Shown in pieces: positions 61,973 through 64,000 of a stretch of DNA of 64,000 nucleotides. The translations under genes were made by a program, and so were the position numbers. The notes under the pieces are model-generated. The model did not search any database, was not told the origin of the DNA, and saw only the letters and a program-made list of their open reading frames with translations. This stretch comes from Chitinophagaceae bacterium (GTDB taxonomy: Bacteria > Bacteroidota > Bacteroidia > Chitinophagales > Chitinophagaceae): contig CANICR010000002.1 in assembly GCA_947466405.1 (NCBI GenBank), positions 1 to 64,000 of the forward strand, read 5' to 3'. Positions within the stretch are counted from its first letter, which is position 1, and each line of letters starts with the position of its first letter.

Positions 61973-61996
61973 TTGATGATGTTTTAAAAACGCTTA

Positions 61997-62233
61997 TTAA
62001 ATTTTTTCGCCTGTAGCACGTAATTTTTTCACTACACTATACAGACCATTTTTATTAATGGTTCTAATTGCTTCAGAAGACACTTTTAAAGTTATCCATT
62101 TATCTTCTTCCGCTAAAAAATAACGCTTCGTCTGTAAGTTTGGTAAAAACCTACGCTTTGTTTTAATATTAGAATGTGAAACCTTATTACCTGTAATTGG
62201 TTTCTTTCCTGTTACCTGACATACTCTAGCCAT
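61997..62233 (-). CDS. rpmB: 50S ribosomal protein L28
   Basis: [38 protein letters not shown]. Confidence 0.97.
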   Translation of the reverse strand: MARVCQVTGKKPITGNKVSHSNIKTKRRFLPNLQTKRYFLAEEDKWITLKVSSEAIRTINKNGLYSVVKKLRATGEKI

Positions 62234-62395
62234 GATCCTTAATTTTGGACGGCAAAGGTAAGAATAAAAATTTGATATTTAATACTTAAAATTAAAAAGT
62301 TTTAGAATAACCATTTTGCCCGGCATTTTGTAATAAGAATTTCAAATGAATTACCTTTAATATTGACCTATTTTATTAATATAATTCATAATACA

Positions 62396-62809
62396 ATGGA
62401 CTCCCACCACATTAATGTTGCCTTTGAAAAAGACATGGTTTTTACTGCTACAATTGACGAGTATTCTATTGTCCTCGATACCACTAGTGAATTAACCAGC
62501 CATGCAGGACCGAGCCCCAAAAAATTAATGCTGACTTCTTTAGCGGGATGTACCGGGATGGACGTTGTGTCTATTCTTAACAAAATGAGGGTGAATTTCA
62601 GTCAATTCAGCATAGCCGTTTCTGGAAATTTAACAGCGGAACATCCAGTTATTTATTCAGCAGTAGAAATCATTTACTCCATAAAAATAGACGACTCCGA
62701 TCAAAAAAATATGGAAAAAGCTGTAGCCTTATCAAAAGAAAAGTACTGTGGCGTAAGCGCCATGTTTAGTAAATTTTCTACAATAAAAACCACTATACAC
62801 TATTTATAA
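62396..62809 (+). CDS. OsmC family protein
   Basis: GPSPKKLMLTSLAGCTGMDVVSILNKMR...EKYCGVSAMFSK Cys pair; ATG 62396 preferred over the listed 62363. Confidence 0.93.
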   Translation: MDSHHINVAFEKDMVFTATIDEYSIVLDTTSELTSHAGPSPKKLMLTSLAGCTGMDVVSILNKMRVNFSQFSIAVSGNLTAEHPVIYSAVEIIYSIKIDDSDQKNMEKAVALSKEKYCGVSAMFSKFSTIKTTIHYL

Positions 62810-63677
62810 CTTTTTTAATTTTCAACACCCTGAACATTTGCAACACAATAGCCAAAACAATTAATATCAAGCCAATATAAAAATGGCTGTTAAGTAGTTT
62901 GTTTTCATTAAAAATAACAAAGGCTAATACAATACCATACAAAGGTTCTAAATTATACGTGAGATTAGAAGTGAACGCTGATATTTTCCTTAAAGCATTT
63001 AATTGAAAATCAAAAGCCATTACTGTACAAAACACCGTCAAAATCATCAGCCAAAATAAATCAATTTGCGTAGGTAAATAATATGCTGGTTTAAATGATA
63101 CGAAATAAAAAGGGAGTAATAGTGTAAGAAAAAAAAGTCCCCCGGTAAATTCATAAAATGTAAGTATCCGCGGAGTAAATTTTATAAGCAACCTTTTATT
63201 AAAAATGGGGAACAAAGCACTCCCAAGTGAAGACAACATTCCAAAAATAATTCCGATTTTATATTGAGGGTGAAAATCAAAAATAATATAAATACCTAAA
63301 AGCGATAAAATACCTAATCCTAATTCTGCATAAATCAGTTTCTTTTTTAAAATCAACGGCTCTAATATGGAAGAATAAAAACCAGCTGCAGACAAACAAA
63401 CAACAGCCACTGAGGCATTAGAATATTTAACACTACCATAAAAAGTAACCCAATGGCATGCCAGAATCAATCCAACTAAAGCTATATTTATAAAGTCGCT
63501 TACCTCAATTTTCTTAAATTGCTTTTTCCATACCAAAACGACTCCGATTAACAGTATGGAGAACAACAATCGGTACCAAACCAGCAAGCCTTCATTCAGC
63601 TCGATTAACTTACCGAGAATAGCAGTAAACCCAGCAAGGAAAACGGCAATATGCAATTGCAAAAAAGCTTTTTTCAT
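62793..63677 (-). CDS. DMT superfamily (EamA) transporter
   Basis: 10-TM EamA pattern; start placed at Met of MKKAFLQ because the -7 element CAAAGGTA (63684-63691) overlaps the listed start. Confidence 0.88.
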   Translation of the reverse strand: MKKAFLQLHIAVFLAGFTAILGKLIELNEGLLVWYRLLFSILLIGVVLVWKKQFKKIEVSDFINIALVGLILACHWVTFYGSVKYSNASVAVVCLSAAGFYSSILEPLILKKKLIYAELGLGILSLLGIYIIFDFHPQYKIGIIFGMLSSLGSALFPIFNKRLLIKFTPRILTFYEFTGGLFFLTLLLPFYFVSFKPAYYLPTQIDLFWLMILTVFCTVMAFDFQLNALRKISAFTSNLTYNLEPLYGIVLAFVIFNENKLLNSHFYIGLILIVLAIVLQMFRVLKIKKVINSV

Positions 63678-63819
63678 ATCCCGCAAAGGTATTTGAATTT
63701 GATATTGGTTGTTAATTGTACATTTTAAATTTGTTAAATCTTACCTGATCTGAAAAAAAACAGTAAAAGATTCTTTGAAAGAAAAAGAAAAAATTAACTT
63801 TATTCTATATTGAATTACT

Positions 63820-64000
63820 ATGACCCATTCCTTTGAAGAAGAAAAAAACAAGAAAGCACTTTTATACACCATCATAATATGCTTTCTATTATCCATCTTA
63901 TTTTTTATTATCCGTTGGAAATCAATTCCACCGCCTGATTTTATTACCCAAGACTTAATCGAAATTAATTTAGGAAATAATATGGAAGGTATGGGCGAAG
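63820..64000 (+). CDS. N-terminus of a hypothetical single-TM protein, possibly TonB-like energy transducer (truncated by window)
   Basis: MTHSFEEEKNKKALLYTIIICFLLSILFFIIRWKSIPPPDFITQDLIEINLGNN... open to window end. Confidence 0.5.
   Translation, partial: MTHSFEEEKNKKALLYTIIICFLLSILFFIIRWKSIPPPDFITQDLIEINLGNNMEGMGE

Noticed and set aside
1-64000. CRISPR arrays, tRNA/rRNA genes, transposons, toxin-antitoxin or restriction systems
   Set aside because: Intergenic regions were read for regularly spaced repeats, T-loop GGTTCRA-type motifs and transposase motifs; none were seen. tRNAscan-SE, CRISPRCasFinder and ISfinder searches would be needed to confirm.

Overview
This 64 kb window is AT-rich, gene-dense chromosomal DNA. 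Gene content (DUF4295 beside rpmB/rpmG, TamB, GH92, M13/M14 peptidases, ETF pair) and recurrent TTG-N17-23-TAnnTTTG promoters indicate Bacteroidota, probably Chitinophagaceae-like. About 58 genes are supported, most of them housekeeping or conserved. They include ribBA, tilS, etfBA, ispE, rocD, aat, clpB, queG, anmK, folK, gcvP, glgP, Nramp-USP, a GH92 mannosidase, ssb, a LexA-like S24 repressor, surE, ftsY and rpmB-rpmG-DUF4295. I saw no rRNA, tRNA, CRISPR array, transposase or prophage, and I cannot point to a convincing defence or mobile system. The most interesting signals are small: (1) a putative ~200-nt structured RNA with promoter, long closing stem and terminator upstream of ftsY (6S-like hypothesis); (2) a 51-aa membrane mini-protein, missing from the ORF track, followed by a 17-bp perfect terminator hairpin; (3) a DsbA-fold protein with an SxxC active site and a histone-H1-like basic tail; (4) two matching palindromes flanking the -7 element of the LexA-like repressor gene; (5) nested GTTTGA/TCAAAC palindromes upstream of clpB; (6) 13-bp direct repeats around the cold-shock gene promoter; (7) two adjacent secreted hydrolases of unrelated families that appear to share a C-terminal GATase/ThuA-like domain. 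All calls come from reading sequence and the supplied translations; no database search was run.
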